Below are positions 29,201 to 37,400 of a stretch of DNA of 64,000 nucleotides, piece after piece. Source of the stretch: Pseudomonas sp. B33.4 (GTDB lineage Bacteria > Pseudomonadota > Gammaproteobacteria > Pseudomonadales > Pseudomonadaceae); the NCBI RefSeq assembly GCF_034555375.1, contig NZ_CP140706.1:2595001-2659000 (forward strand), written 5' to 3'. Each line of letters opens with the position of its first letter. Position 1 is the first letter of the stretch. Under the pieces are notes generated by a model, which was given only the letters and a program-made list of their open reading frames with translations, was not told where the DNA came from and ran no database searches. The translations under genes and the position numbers were made by a program.

Positions 29201-30716
29201 TGGTATTGCTGCCGTTGCTTCCGGTGCGGCAACAAATGCGTCAGTCAGCTTTATCAATAATGGTGGCAATCTTGGAGCGGTATTTGCTGACGTTACTTCC
29301 TCCGACGCTCTGCAGGGATACGTTATTTCCGGTCTCACCGCAGGGTTGACCTCTGCCTATTTGAATGACCTGACAGGCATAAAAGTCGATCCAGTTACCA
29401 ACAAAGTGATATCACCGCCATTGACCACTTGGACGGGTGTGGGGCAATTCGCTGGAAGTCAAGTATTGCAGGGCGGTACGTCTGCACTGATAACCAAGGC
29501 TCTGGGTGGCGATGCAAATGTCAGCGATGTACTGAAAACTGCGTTGTTCAATACATTGGCGGCAGTCAGTTTCAATCTTGTAGGTGATCTCACCAAGGAT
29601 GTCATCGATGACGGATCTGCGACAAAGGTTGTCATTCACGCAATGGTAGGAGGGCTCCTTGCCGAGGCGACCGGAGGTGATTTTGCGACAGGTGCGCTTG
29701 CCGCCGGTGCAAACGAAGCATTGATTGGTTACCTGGATAATCTGGTTAAAGGCGATCCGAATCTCCTGACGATGAGTTCTCAAATTATTGGAGTCCTGGC
29801 CGGCTCGGTTCAAGAAAATGTCACTGCAAACACATTGGCGAATGCCGCGTGGGTCACAAAGTTTGCTACGCAGTTCAACCGTCAATTACACAAGGAAGAC
29901 AAGGACCTTGCCGCACAATTGGCCGCGCGTAGTGGTGGCAAATACACGGTTGAGCAGATTGAAGCACAACTGAGATTGTCCTCTGTCAATGGCACCAATA
30001 TCACGGCCGCAACAGACATAGTCGTGCCAAGCGGCGGGATCTACGATACCGGTGGCAATTGGATTGATTTGGGCAATGGCATGTATTTGCAGAACTTTGC
30101 ACCTGCTGATAAAGACATTATTGCCTTTATCAAAGAAAGTACTGGTGCGTACAGTTGGGCACTGACGGCCGAGACAGGATTCGGCTCTTTGAACGACAAG
30201 CATGATTGGACGAAGACGCCTAACGGACCGGGTAAAAGAGATCCATTGACAGGTTACCCAATGGATGAAAAAGGCGGATATAGAGTACCTATTGTAATAG
30301 ACGGCAACGCCTACACCCCGCGCTATTATTCCTGTGCAAGTACCGATTGCCTTACGGCGGGGGCGAACCTCGACTTTGGAGATGCAGCAACCCTTCAGTG
30401 GATACGCGCCGCCAATATCGACGCATTGAGCAATGCCGGCTGGTTCATGGGCGCTGCGTCAGTCCCAGCGGCAGGTTTGACGGCCACGCTGCTGTCTAAC
30501 GGATCGACCCTGGTAGGATTGTTATCAGGCTATTTAAAGGGGCCAGAGGATTTTAATAAGTCGTTGACTAGTGCCGGGTTGAGTGCCGGTTTCGAAAAAT
30601 TTGCTGTCGCCAGTGGTTTATCGAAAGAGGTAGCCAGCAAGGCATCGAATACTATTGGTATGACCGGTGCGTGGGACAGGCTTGCAGACAAGACGCTCGG
30701 CTTTTTTAAGGACTAG
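20268..30716 (+). CDS. cdiA: CdiA1: giant TpsA exoprotein with C-terminal toxin region
   Basis: A 3482-residue filamentous-haemagglutinin/CdiA-type protein. Residues about 27-48 are a long signal peptide (LAFLLANVMFWQPMWAQA), then a TPS domain with NPNL (about 114) and NPYGITCNGCGFINSPRV. Residues about 330-2000 are DNRxGxL-type beta-helix repeats. A conserved CdiA block (KYLIETNPVLTDLKSFMSSD) starts near 2345 and a DUF637-like hydrophobic segment near 2940. No VENN motif is seen. The C-terminal 300 residues differ wholly from CdiA2 and include a hydrophobic helix pair (AGWFMGAASVPAAGLTATLL), hinting at a membrane-active toxin (inference). A small membrane protein gene follows after 3 bp, probably its immunity partner. 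Confidence 0.9.
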   Translation: MDVRQFAFLALQPSVAVKDRERFLGMPKRGLAFLLANVMFWQPMWAQADGIVVANPNTSLDRAGNGVPIINIATPNASGLSHNQFHDYNVGAQGLILNNGSTQNNLTQLGGHIIDNPNLKNSGSAQAILNEVISGNPSQLRGYTEVAGQSARVIVANPYGITCNGCGFINSPRVTLTTGKPVLDNGRLDRFQVDQGSVAIEGAGLNATNVDRFEIITRSAKINAEIQAQNLTIVAGRNDVNAQTLNATARADDGSSKPQLAIDSSALGGMYAGAIKLVGTEAGVGVKLDGKLIASGGDIQLDANGQLSLAETSATGAVNVKAASLDTQSAIYAGTALNVQTQGNLTNRQTLAARDSINLSAGGQLTNAGTIEAGVNADGSRNASGDLSLTAQHLDNTGKSLLGSRNLTVNSAILNNQNGTLSAKNIALTGGSLDNRSGQILGDLGLNIDLSAALDNRDGVLGSGRAVDLKAASVDNRDAGSVVSDGGLTLRVSGLLDNRNKGEITAKGATTLTGQRLDNSGGNFSSLNGLVITLDDALTNAGGVISSEGTLTLNAGRIDNSTGNLSSAGKLTITSAGALLNRAGSISTDSLLAVNSASLDNSQKGLIIGKQDSRVDTGLFDNSNGKLLGQQGLTLRVAQALNNVKGVISGASVDSHSASFDNHDGLISSRGVLLLTTDKTLDNQQGTVIADGQLTLAAGVLDNRVGNIAGKSDVSVQAQNLNNQKGKLIATGVLKLNADQLDNRQNGLLGSTKAMTLTVGELDNRGGEISTNSDLLFTGKKLDNSDGGKLFSGKALKLTIDEVINRNKGLIDAGTLLTVQARTLANNGGELRSQQTMLLTAADAFDNTQGKVSSEATLTVDAAQMSNAQGSLSSATDLKLVSRGGVDNQGGKVVTDGALVIESGSLDNRQQGTLSGKGAVTVTTGAFDNSNGLLSSAETLNLIAAQVTNAGDGIIGSQGALTASVTGLDQQGGKLFSNTRLSLDLNHGQLNNGGLINAPGALLLKQLNGVNNQGGTISSAEAFTLTAQSLDNGNGNLLSNQGLTLRIAAALDNVKGMIGAASIDVRAGSVNNGGGGLISRGDLDITVDGQLRNDARGLISAAQTLHIDSAELNNRDSGLINSKGNLTLRATGLDSSNDGEVSANGDVDLTLTSLTQNGGRLLSDKSLTVDLANGDLDNQNGLLTAKGPLTLKRLRDLNNQNGEVSSNLGFALIGRAMNNSAGKIISGEKLLVRGTGLINQKGLLSGWQGLTVRGESLDNRDSGTLSSKYADVTVDLKGALLNSGAGAVVAQGNLSVNAGSVDNSDKGNLSSGAGQTLTLAGALNNNQGGLIASGAALDIVSTAFSNIGGVINAQQLFNATASSLDNRGGQIASNDAITLNLSGDLNNNAGKLAAAGPLLIKGVTDLHNQNGQLASQKTLDLRTGSLDNSNKGTLAANDQLLITATGAVSNHGDGLIYSKNADVQLHAARLLNGKGSIQSDSALTLEISGDFDNQSGKVIAQTGDVLIKAANIDNRGGTLASIKGALEARTVGVLRNGFDLNNNRQGGIIQAQSLTLSALAGLNNNGGRISAQAADSSITTAALDNGAGVLYAKGLLGVTGASLDNSGGQIAAERIDFGLSGALRNGAGVIESNSQLSVKASAVDNQNGRLRSLGTSGKTVFQLGGLLDNRNGVLETANTDMTLAVGSFLNSGGQLNHVGRGKFDISTANVLGAGGSIVTGGLLELNADTWNNTGAIQAGRLYVNVREFSQSASGKLLASESLQARGGNWTNNGLIASDGTLDMQLGGVYAGTGRLTSLRGSELTVAQMNIGAGGSFAAGATSTLRVGGQLLNSGRISSSEDLTVNAGSVVNYGSLGAAQNLSINTPSLLNDRGLIFSGNDITLSVGNLTNQNGDFYGLGNVTIKGYGTAQASQVLNLSGSMESGKTFKIDAANFANRTSGDDGTQNFALNRKLVSGFIAVQCGDCSGSTYDVNFIAREVFEGGQDNDTTASSLLTAGGDFVFNGAEFLNSKSTLSASGNITINANNLRNVGAVSGSIERTRIYRTGALYLGSFNAFMPEVIGYNQRNNPDFPNVYYIDGSGNFAQGVVSSAKGREPGHDGGTTYVVVIKDSVTNQSVSSLTQSGYSWGNTSPQSQYDPNNLVEMPTGLQGFTLIDDKERPLDGANTAAGRNAVIQAGGKVAITATRTIENAVIHEDYGSTGGTNKVADTKVGNSGTTVIRINSQLPPDLAQQQVNPLSLPGFSLPTGENGLFRLSGQGSSTASSANGPAPTWTVGSGAISAQDHVAVATTGGPRNLFIDAPAQVSDSTRAVDTFRRTPSVGSDAKDSIDNRPVTRVTGLPDTKAPSNAHKYLIETNPVLTDLKSFMSSDYLLGKLGYDPDQSAKRLGDGLYEQRLIQQAVTARTGQAFLDGQTSNEGMFKYLMNNAIASKDALNLSVGVGLTSQQVAALTHDIVWLEEHEVNGEKVLVPVVYLAQANGRLGPTGALIAGSDVTLIAGENLDNVGTLKATNNLLATAGKDLVNSGLIEAGNRLDLLATNDIVNKSGGIITGRDVSLTTLKGDVLNTRTITTSANATRFGIQMHDYADNAARIEASNNLTVKAAQDINILGGVMQSGRDMVLNAARDLNISSVQVSNSVYQDAKHNSSDVTQLGAEIDAGGDFKADAKRDINVIASQIDAKRDVTMKAVGDIVITSAADEEHSLSKNKKVTRQEDHVSQVMSGISAGGDVKLDAGNDLSVISSRVTAGDEAYLAAGDKLEILALQDSDYSLYDKKKKGSFGKLQTKRDEVTKNTHIGSEISAGGDLTLKSKGDQLYQVAELESGKNIILDSGGSITFEGVKDLHQESHEKTNNNAAWVSSKGKGNTDETLRQTHMTAGGIITIKAVEGLKIDIKDVNQQSVSQTIDTMVKADPQLAWLKDAETRGDVDWRLVKEIHESFKYDNSGLGPASQMIIAIVMAAVVGPAVLGALSGTVGTAWAAGIAAVASGAATNASVSFINNGGNLGAVFADVTSSDALQGYVISGLTAGLTSAYLNDLTGIKVDPVTNKVISPPLTTWTGVGQFAGSQVLQGGTSALITKALGGDANVSDVLKTALFNTLAAVSFNLVGDLTKDVIDDGSATKVVIHAMVGGLLAEATGGDFATGALAAGANEALIGYLDNLVKGDPNLLTMSSQIIGVLAGSVQENVTANTLANAAWVTKFATQFNRQLHKEDKDLAAQLAARSGGKYTVEQIEAQLRLSSVNGTNITAATDIVVPSGGIYDTGGNWIDLGNGMYLQNFAPADKDIIAFIKESTGAYSWALTAETGFGSLNDKHDWTKTPNGPGKRDPLTGYPMDEKGGYRVPIVIDGNAYTPRYYSCASTDCLTAGANLDFGDAATLQWIRAANIDALSNAGWFMGAASVPAAGLTATLLSNGSTLVGLLSGYLKGPEDFNKSLTSAGLSAGFEKFAVASGLSKEVASKASNTIGMTGAWDRLADKTLGFFKD

Positions 30717-30719
30717 TGA

Positions 30720-30998
30720 ATGTTGAGTGAACTAAAACGCTACAAACACGCAATTGGCCTGACATTATTGGTGGTTGCATTGGTTGCTGGCTTTTTACGG
30801 TTCAATGGGGACCGGGAGCGTTTCTTTGCGATGGTCTTGGGGCAGATATGGTTTGGTCAAGCGGTCTACAATTACTTACGCGATGGTTGGGTAACTATTG
30901 GACCGGGAGGAATGGCTCCCGAAGATAATCCAATGCACCGCGCGGTGTTGGCGGGAGTAGCGATGTTTTTATATGTGCTTGTTTTTTTTCTCTTCTAA
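30720..30998 (+). CDS. cdiI: Small membrane protein, candidate immunity to CdiA1
   Basis: A 92-residue protein with hydrophobic helices HAIGLTLLVVALVAGFL and HRAVLAGVAMFLYVLVFFLF and a middle amphipathic part. It starts 4 nt past the cdiA1 stop, the position of a CdiI immunity gene. A membrane immunity protein fits a toxin acting at the inner membrane. No family recognised; role inferred from position. Confidence 0.6.
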   Translation: MLSELKRYKHAIGLTLLVVALVAGFLRFNGDRERFFAMVLGQIWFGQAVYNYLRDGWVTIGPGGMAPEDNPMHRAVLAGVAMFLYVLVFFLF

Positions 30999-31014
30999 AG
31001 ACAAAGCGGATAGG

Positions 31015-31175
31015 TGGTTTGTCCCTGAGGGATCCCCACAAATCTACTCCAGGCTCTGCGCCTGATGATGCACCTCATCACGCAGAGCTTTCTCCAATGT
31101 TTCCCGGTCTCCGCTGCCTCCGAACTCTGTGCATCTACGCCAATACTCGAGGCCCAGTCGCCACAAGGAAAAAAA
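31015..31175 (-). pseudogene. 3' remnant of an unknown gene beside a second REP-like motif
   Basis: On the minus strand a frame ending EKALRDEVHHQAQSLE comes out of the adjacent palindrome and stops just before GTCCCTGAGGGATCCCC. A related end (RALRAEVHQQAQVLE) with the same following motif occurs at about 48700-48780. This looks like the tail of a mobile-element gene left at two places. The remainder of 30999-31301 holds only this and the palindrome. Confidence 0.4.
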
Positions 31176-31177
31176 TG

Positions 31178-31212
31178 GTGACAGACCACGTTTAAAAATG
31201 TGGCCTGTCCCC
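31178..31212 (+). repeat. Divergent, shortened copy of the CDI-region palindrome
   Basis: GTGACAGACCACGTTTA joined to ATGTGGCCTGTCCCC with a shortened centre. The same repeat family punctuates 44-59 kb; this is the only copy seen upstream of cdiA2. Confidence 0.7.
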
Positions 31213-31301
31213 ATTTCTCCAAAATTTATTGAGCCGAATGCAACGTTCGGCTGGCAGCCAATTGGGCTCAGGCATCGTGAAGCACGAGTCTCATCCATTA
31301 A

Positions 31302-31350
31302 TTGACGCCAGAATTATGCCGCTCTACAATAGTGCCACTATATTGATATC
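31302..31350 (+). promoter_or_regulatory. cdiA2 promoter, copy of the cdiB promoter
   Basis: TTGACG (31302-31307), 17 bp, TACAAT (31325-31330), then GCCACTATATTGATATC. The 49-bp stretch aligns with 18464-18512 and gives cdiA2 its own promoter. The leader from here to the start at 31497 shows no gene. Confidence 0.55.
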
Positions 31351-31496
31351 ACCGCTTCGTCGCGCCTAGCCTGCCTGCCGTCGACGTGACATTCGCTTAT
31401 TTCCTCAACGATCGCATCCGCTGACATCGTCTGCCTTGCCGGTCGGTTTTTGCGTGGATTTCCTCCCCCGACCGTTGCCCGCCCCGAGATTCTGAT

Positions 31497-34400
31497 ATGG
31501 ACGTCCTTCAACTGGCTCTTCTGGCCAGTCAGCCTTCTGCTGCCGAAAAAAACCACGAACGTTTCCTCGGCATGCCTAAACGCGGACTCGCGTTCCTGCT
31601 GGCGAACGTCATGTTCTGGCAACCGATGTGGGCGCAGGCCGACGGTATTGTGGTGGCCAACCCCAATACCTCGCTGGATCGCGCCGGCAATGGTGTGCCG
31701 ATCATCAACATCGCCACGCCCAATGCCAGCGGCCTGTCGCATAACCAGTTCCACGATTACAACGTCGGCGCGCAAGGACTGATCCTCAACAACGGCTCAA
31801 CACAGAATACGGTTACGCAACTGGGGGGGCACATCGTCGACAACCCGAACCTGAAAAACAGCGGTTCGGCGCAGGCGATTCTCAACGAAGTCATCAGCGG
31901 CAACCCGAGCCAGCTACGCGGTTACACCGAAGTGGCGGGGCAGTCGGCGCGGGTCATTGTCGCCAACCCTTACGGCATCACCTGCAACGGTTGCGGGTTC
32001 ATCAATTCGCCGCGCGTCACACTGACCACCGGCAAACCGGTGCTCGATAACGGCCGACTGGATCGCTTTCAGGTTGATCAGGGGGCGGTGGCGATCGAGG
32101 GCGCGGGCCTTAACGCGACCAACGTCGACCGTTTCGAAATCATCACCCGCAGCGCGAAGATCAACGCCGAGATTCAGGCGCAGAACCTGACGATCGTCGC
32201 CGGGCGCAACGACGTCAACGCACAAACCCTGAATGCCACGGCGCGGGCCGATGACGGTAGCGCCAAACCGCAACTGGCTATCGACTCATCTGCATTGGGC
32301 GGCATGTACGCCGGGGCGATCAAACTGGTCGGCACCGAGGCCGGGGTCGGGGTGAAGCTCGACGGCAAACTGATTGCGAGCGGCGGCGACATCCAGCTCG
32401 ACGCCAACGGCCAGTTGAGCCTCGCAGAAACCTCGGCCACTGGCGCCGTCAACGTCAAGGCTGCCAGTCTCGATACCCAAAGCGCGATCTATGCAGGCAC
32501 CGCGCTCAATGTGCAGACCCAGGGCAACCTGACCAACCGCAAGACCCTCGCGGCTCGCGACAGCATCAGCCTCAGCGCGGGCGGCCAACTGACCAACGCC
32601 GGCGCCATCGATGCTGGCGTTAACGCCGATGGCAGCCGCAATACCAGCGGCGACCTGAGCCTCACGGCACAGAACCTCGACAACACCGGCAAAAGCCTCA
32701 CCGCCAGCCGCAATCTGACCGTCAACACCGCGCAAACCCTGAACAATCAGGGCGGCACGCTCAGCGGTCAGAACATCGCCATCACCGGCGGCATGCTCGA
32801 TAACCGCAGCGGGCAGATTCTCGGTGACCTGGGCCTGAATATCGATCTCGGCGGTGCGCTGGACAACCGCGACGGCGTACTCGGTTCGGGGCGTTCGCTG
32901 GCTCTGAAAGCTGCCAGCCTGGACAACCGTGAAGCCGGTGCGCTGGTCAGCGATGGCAACCTGACTGCGCGCATCAGTGGCACGCTCGACAACCGCAACA
33001 AAGGCGATATCTCGGCCAAAGGCGCCATCGATCTGCAGGCCGGCACGCTGCTCAACAGCGACGGTAAAGTCATTGGCAAAAGCACCCTGGCCCTGCGCGG
33101 CGAATTGGCTGACAACCGGGGCGGGGTGATTCAGGCCGACCAGCAGTTGACCCTGAATATCGCGCAACTGGATAACCGCGAAAAAGGCGTGATCAGCAGC
33201 AAGCAAGGCCTGACCTATGTTGGTACTCGTCTGGATAACAGCGGCGGCCTGGTCAGTGCAGTCGGCCCGGTCAACCTTACGGCTGCGGATATTCAAAACG
33301 CGGCCGGACGGATTTCCAGTCAGGGCGACCTGTTGGCAACCATCGGCCTGCTGCAACAACAGGCCGGCGCACTGGTTGCCCAAGGCAATCTGAGCCTGAC
33401 TGGCAAGACCCTCGACAACCGCAACGGCGGGCTGGTCGGCACGACAAAAGCGCTGACACTCTCTGTAGACGATGTCGACAATCGCAGCGGCGAAATCTCC
33501 AGCAGCCTGCTGATGAACGTCAAAGGCCTGCGTCTGGATAACAGTGATAGCGGCAAAATCCTCACCGGCAGCGATCTTGGTCTGAGCGTCGCCCAACTGA
33601 TCAATCAGAGCAAAGGTCTGATCGCCGCTACCAAAGGCGCGGTAACGGTTACCGGCACTACGCTGGACAACAGCGGTGGTAATCTCAGCAGCCTCAACGG
33701 TCTGGTGATTACCCTCGATGATGCGCTGACCAATTCGCTCGGCGCGATCAGCAGCGACGGCACACTGACTGTCAACGCCGCACGCATCGACAACAGCAAC
33801 GGCAGCCTCGGCAGTGCCGGCAACCTGAAACTGACCAGCACTGGCGTGTTGCTCAATCAGGCCGGTTCGATCAACGGCGACAGCCTACTGACCGTCAACA
33901 GCGGCAGCCTTGATAACAGTCGCAAAGGCGTGATCTTCGGCCAAGGTTCCAGCCGGGTCGAAACCGGCGGATTCGACAACAGCCAGGGTGGCAAACTCAC
34001 CAGCGGTGCGGCGCTGACGCTCAAGGCAGAGCAGGTCAACAACGCCACGGGCCGCATCGCCAGCCAGCAGGCGCTGAATGTTTCGCTCACCGGGCTGGAT
34101 CAACAGGGCGGTGAGCTGTTCAGCAAAACTGATCTGACCCTCGATCTGAACAATGGCCAGTTGAACAACCAGAACGGGTTGATCAATGCCCCCGGCACGC
34201 TGCTGCTGAAAAACCTCAACGGCGTGAGCAACCAGGGCGGGGAAATTTCCAGCCAGCAAGCCTTCACGCTCGCCGCGCACGACCTCGACAACAGCAACGG
34301 CAAACTGCTCAGCCAGCAGGGCCTGACGTTGCGCATTGCGGCGGCATTGAACAACCTCAAAGGCGTCATCTCCGCCGCTTCGCTGGACAGCCACAGCGCC

Positions 34401-37400
34401 AGTCTCGACAACCACGAAGGCCTGATCAGCAGTCGCGGCGAGTTGTTGCTCGCCACCGACAAGACCCTGGATAACCAACTCGGCACCGTCATCGCTGACG
34501 GCCAATTGACCCTCACGGCTGACGAAGTGGACAACCGTGAAGGCAATATCGCCGGCAAAGCGGATGCCAGCGTGCAGGCAAAAACCGTCAACAACCGCAA
34601 AGGTCAGTTGATTGCCACCGGCGTCCTCAAACTAGAGGCCGATCAACTCGATAACCGGCAGAACGGTCTGCTGGGGTCGAGCCAAGACATGATCCTGACC
34701 GTCGCTGACCTCGACAACCGTGGCGGCGAGATCAGCAGCAAAGACGATTTGCGCGTTACCGGTAAAAAACTCGATAACAGCGACGGCGGCAAAATCTTCG
34801 CCGGCAAGGCGCTGACCCTGACCGTCGACGAAGTGCTCAACCGCACCAAAGGTCTGATCGATGCCGGCTCGCAGTTCAACCTGCAGGGTCGCTCGCTGGT
34901 GAACGACGGCGGCGAATTGCTCAGTCAGCAAGGCATGTTGTTGAACCTCACCGGCGCCATTGATAACACCTCGGGCAAGGTCAGCAGCGAAGGCACGCTG
35001 ACGGTCAACACTGCGCAATTGACCAATCTCGGTGGCAGCCTGTCCAGCGCGGCGGATCTGAAGCTGGACAGCAGCGGCAGCGTCGACAACCAAGGCGGGC
35101 AAGTGGTTACCGATGGCGCGCTCGTCCTCGACAGTGCCAGCCTCGACAACCGTCAAAAGGGCATGCTCAGCGGTAAAGGCGCGGTCACCGTGGCCACCGG
35201 CGCCTTCGATAACAGCAACGGTCAATTGAGCAGCGCCGACACCCTCAACCTCACTGCCGGCCAGGTCACCAACGGTGGCGACGGCAGTATCGGCAGTCAA
35301 AACGCGCTGACGGCTTCGGTCAGCGGGTTTGATCAACAGGGTGGCAAGCTGTTCAGCAACACGCAACTGAGCCTGGACCTGAACCACGGCCAGTTGAACA
35401 ACGTCGGGGGGGTGATCAACGCCCCGGGCATGCTCCTGCTCAAGCAACTCCACGGCGTCAACAACCAGGGCGGCACGATTTCCAGCGCCGAGGCGTTCAC
35501 CCTGACGGCGCAAAGCCTCGACAACAGCAACGGCAAACTCCTGAGCAATCAGGGCCTGACCCTGCGCATCGCGGCCGCACTGGACAATGTCAAAGGCATT
35601 ATCGGCGCAGCCGCCATCGACGCCCGCGCCGCGAGCCTGAACAACAGCGGCGGCAACCTGGTCAGCCGTGGCGATTTCGACCTGACTGTGGACGGTCTGC
35701 TGCGCAATGACACCAAAGGCTTGATCAGCGCGGCGCAATCTCTGGAGATCACCAGTGCCGAGTTGAACAACCGCGACAGCGGTTTGATCAACAGCCAAGG
35801 CAACCTGACGCTGACCGCCACCGGACTGGACTCCAGCGACGGCGGCGAAGTCTCCGCCAGCGGCGACATCGACCTGAAGCTGGCGTCCTTGACCCAGAAT
35901 GGCGGACGCCTGGTGGGTGACAAAGCCGTCACCCTCGATCTGGCCAATGGCGATCTCGACAACCAGCGCGGCGTGCTCACGGCGCAAGGGCCATTGACGC
36001 TCACACGTCTGCGCGACGTGAACAACCAGGGCGGTGAGATTTCCAGCAACCTCGGTTTCGATCTGATTGCTCAAGCGGTGAACAACGGCGCCGGCAAAAT
36101 CATCAGCGGTGAAAAACTGCTTTTGCGTGGCACCGATCTGATCAACCAGAAAGGCCTGATCTCCGGTTGGCAAGGACTCACCGTCAACGCCGACAACCTG
36201 GACAACCGCAACGGTGGCACGCTCTCCAGCAAGTTCGCCGATGTCTCGGTCGACCTCAAGGACGCGCTGCTCAACAGTGACGCCGGGGCTGTAGTTGCTC
36301 AAGGCAATCTGGTCGTCAAGGCAGGCAGTCTCGACAACAGCAACAAGGGCAATCTGAGCAGTGGCGCAGGGCAAATCCTGACGCTGGGCGGCGCACTCGA
36401 TAACAGCCAAGGCCTGATTTTCAGTGGCGCGGCACTGGATGTCGTCAGCACAGCGTTCACCAATGCTGGCGGCTCAATCAATGCCGAACAGGCGTTCACG
36501 GCCGCGGCCACACGTCTGGACAACAACGGCGGCCAGATCGCCAGCAACGCTGCGCTTACCCTCATCCTGAGCGGCGAGCTGAACAACAACGCCGGCAAAC
36601 TGGCGAGCAGCGGCGCGATGCTGATCAAAGGCGTGACCGATCTGCGCAACCAGAACGGCCAGATCGCCAGCCAGAAAACACTGGAGGCGCGCACCGCTTC
36701 TCTGGACAACAGCAACAAGGGCACCGTCGCGGCGAACGACCAGTTGCAGATCACCGCAACGGGCGCCTTCAACAACAGCGCCGACGGTCTGATCTACAGC
36801 CAGAAGGCAGGCGTGCAACTGAACGCAGCCAGCCTGCGCAACGGTAAAGGTTCGATCCAGAGCGAAGGCGCGCTGACCCTCGAAGTCAGCGGTGACTTCG
36901 ACAACCAGAGTGGCAAGGTCATCGCGCAAAGCGGCAATGTCTTGGTCACAGCGGCCAACATCGATAACCGTGGCGGCACGCTGTCCAGTATCAAAGGCGC
37001 ACTGGAAGCACGCACCGTTGGCGTGCTGCGCAACGGCTTCGACCTGAACAACAATCGCCAGGGCGGCATCATTCAGGCGCAGAGCCTGACGCTTACTGCA
37101 TTGGCTGGCCTCAACAACAACGGCGGGCGCATTTCCGCGCAGTCGGCCGACAGCAGCATTACCACGGCGGCACTGGATAACAGCAGTGGTGTGCTGTATT
37201 CGAAAGGGTTGCTGAGCGTCACCGGTTCAAGTCTGGAAAACGCCGGCGGGCAGATCGCTGCCAACCGCATCGATTTCGGTCTCAGCGGCGCGTTGCGTAA
37301 CGGCACGGGTGTCATCGAAAGCGATACCCAACTGAGCGTAAAAGCGGCGAGCGTCGACAACCAGAACGGTCGTCTGCGTTCGCTGGGCAACACCGGCAAG

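Noticed and set aside
29070..30716. VENN-type pretoxin motif in the CdiA proteins
   Set aside because: No VENN found in either protein; the boundary is defined here by base composition and loss of similarity.
31044..31298. 84-codon minus-strand gene before cdiA2
   Set aside because: Its start region is formed by unrelated DNA and a palindrome; only the tail is shared with the 48.7-kb copy, so it is treated as a remnant.
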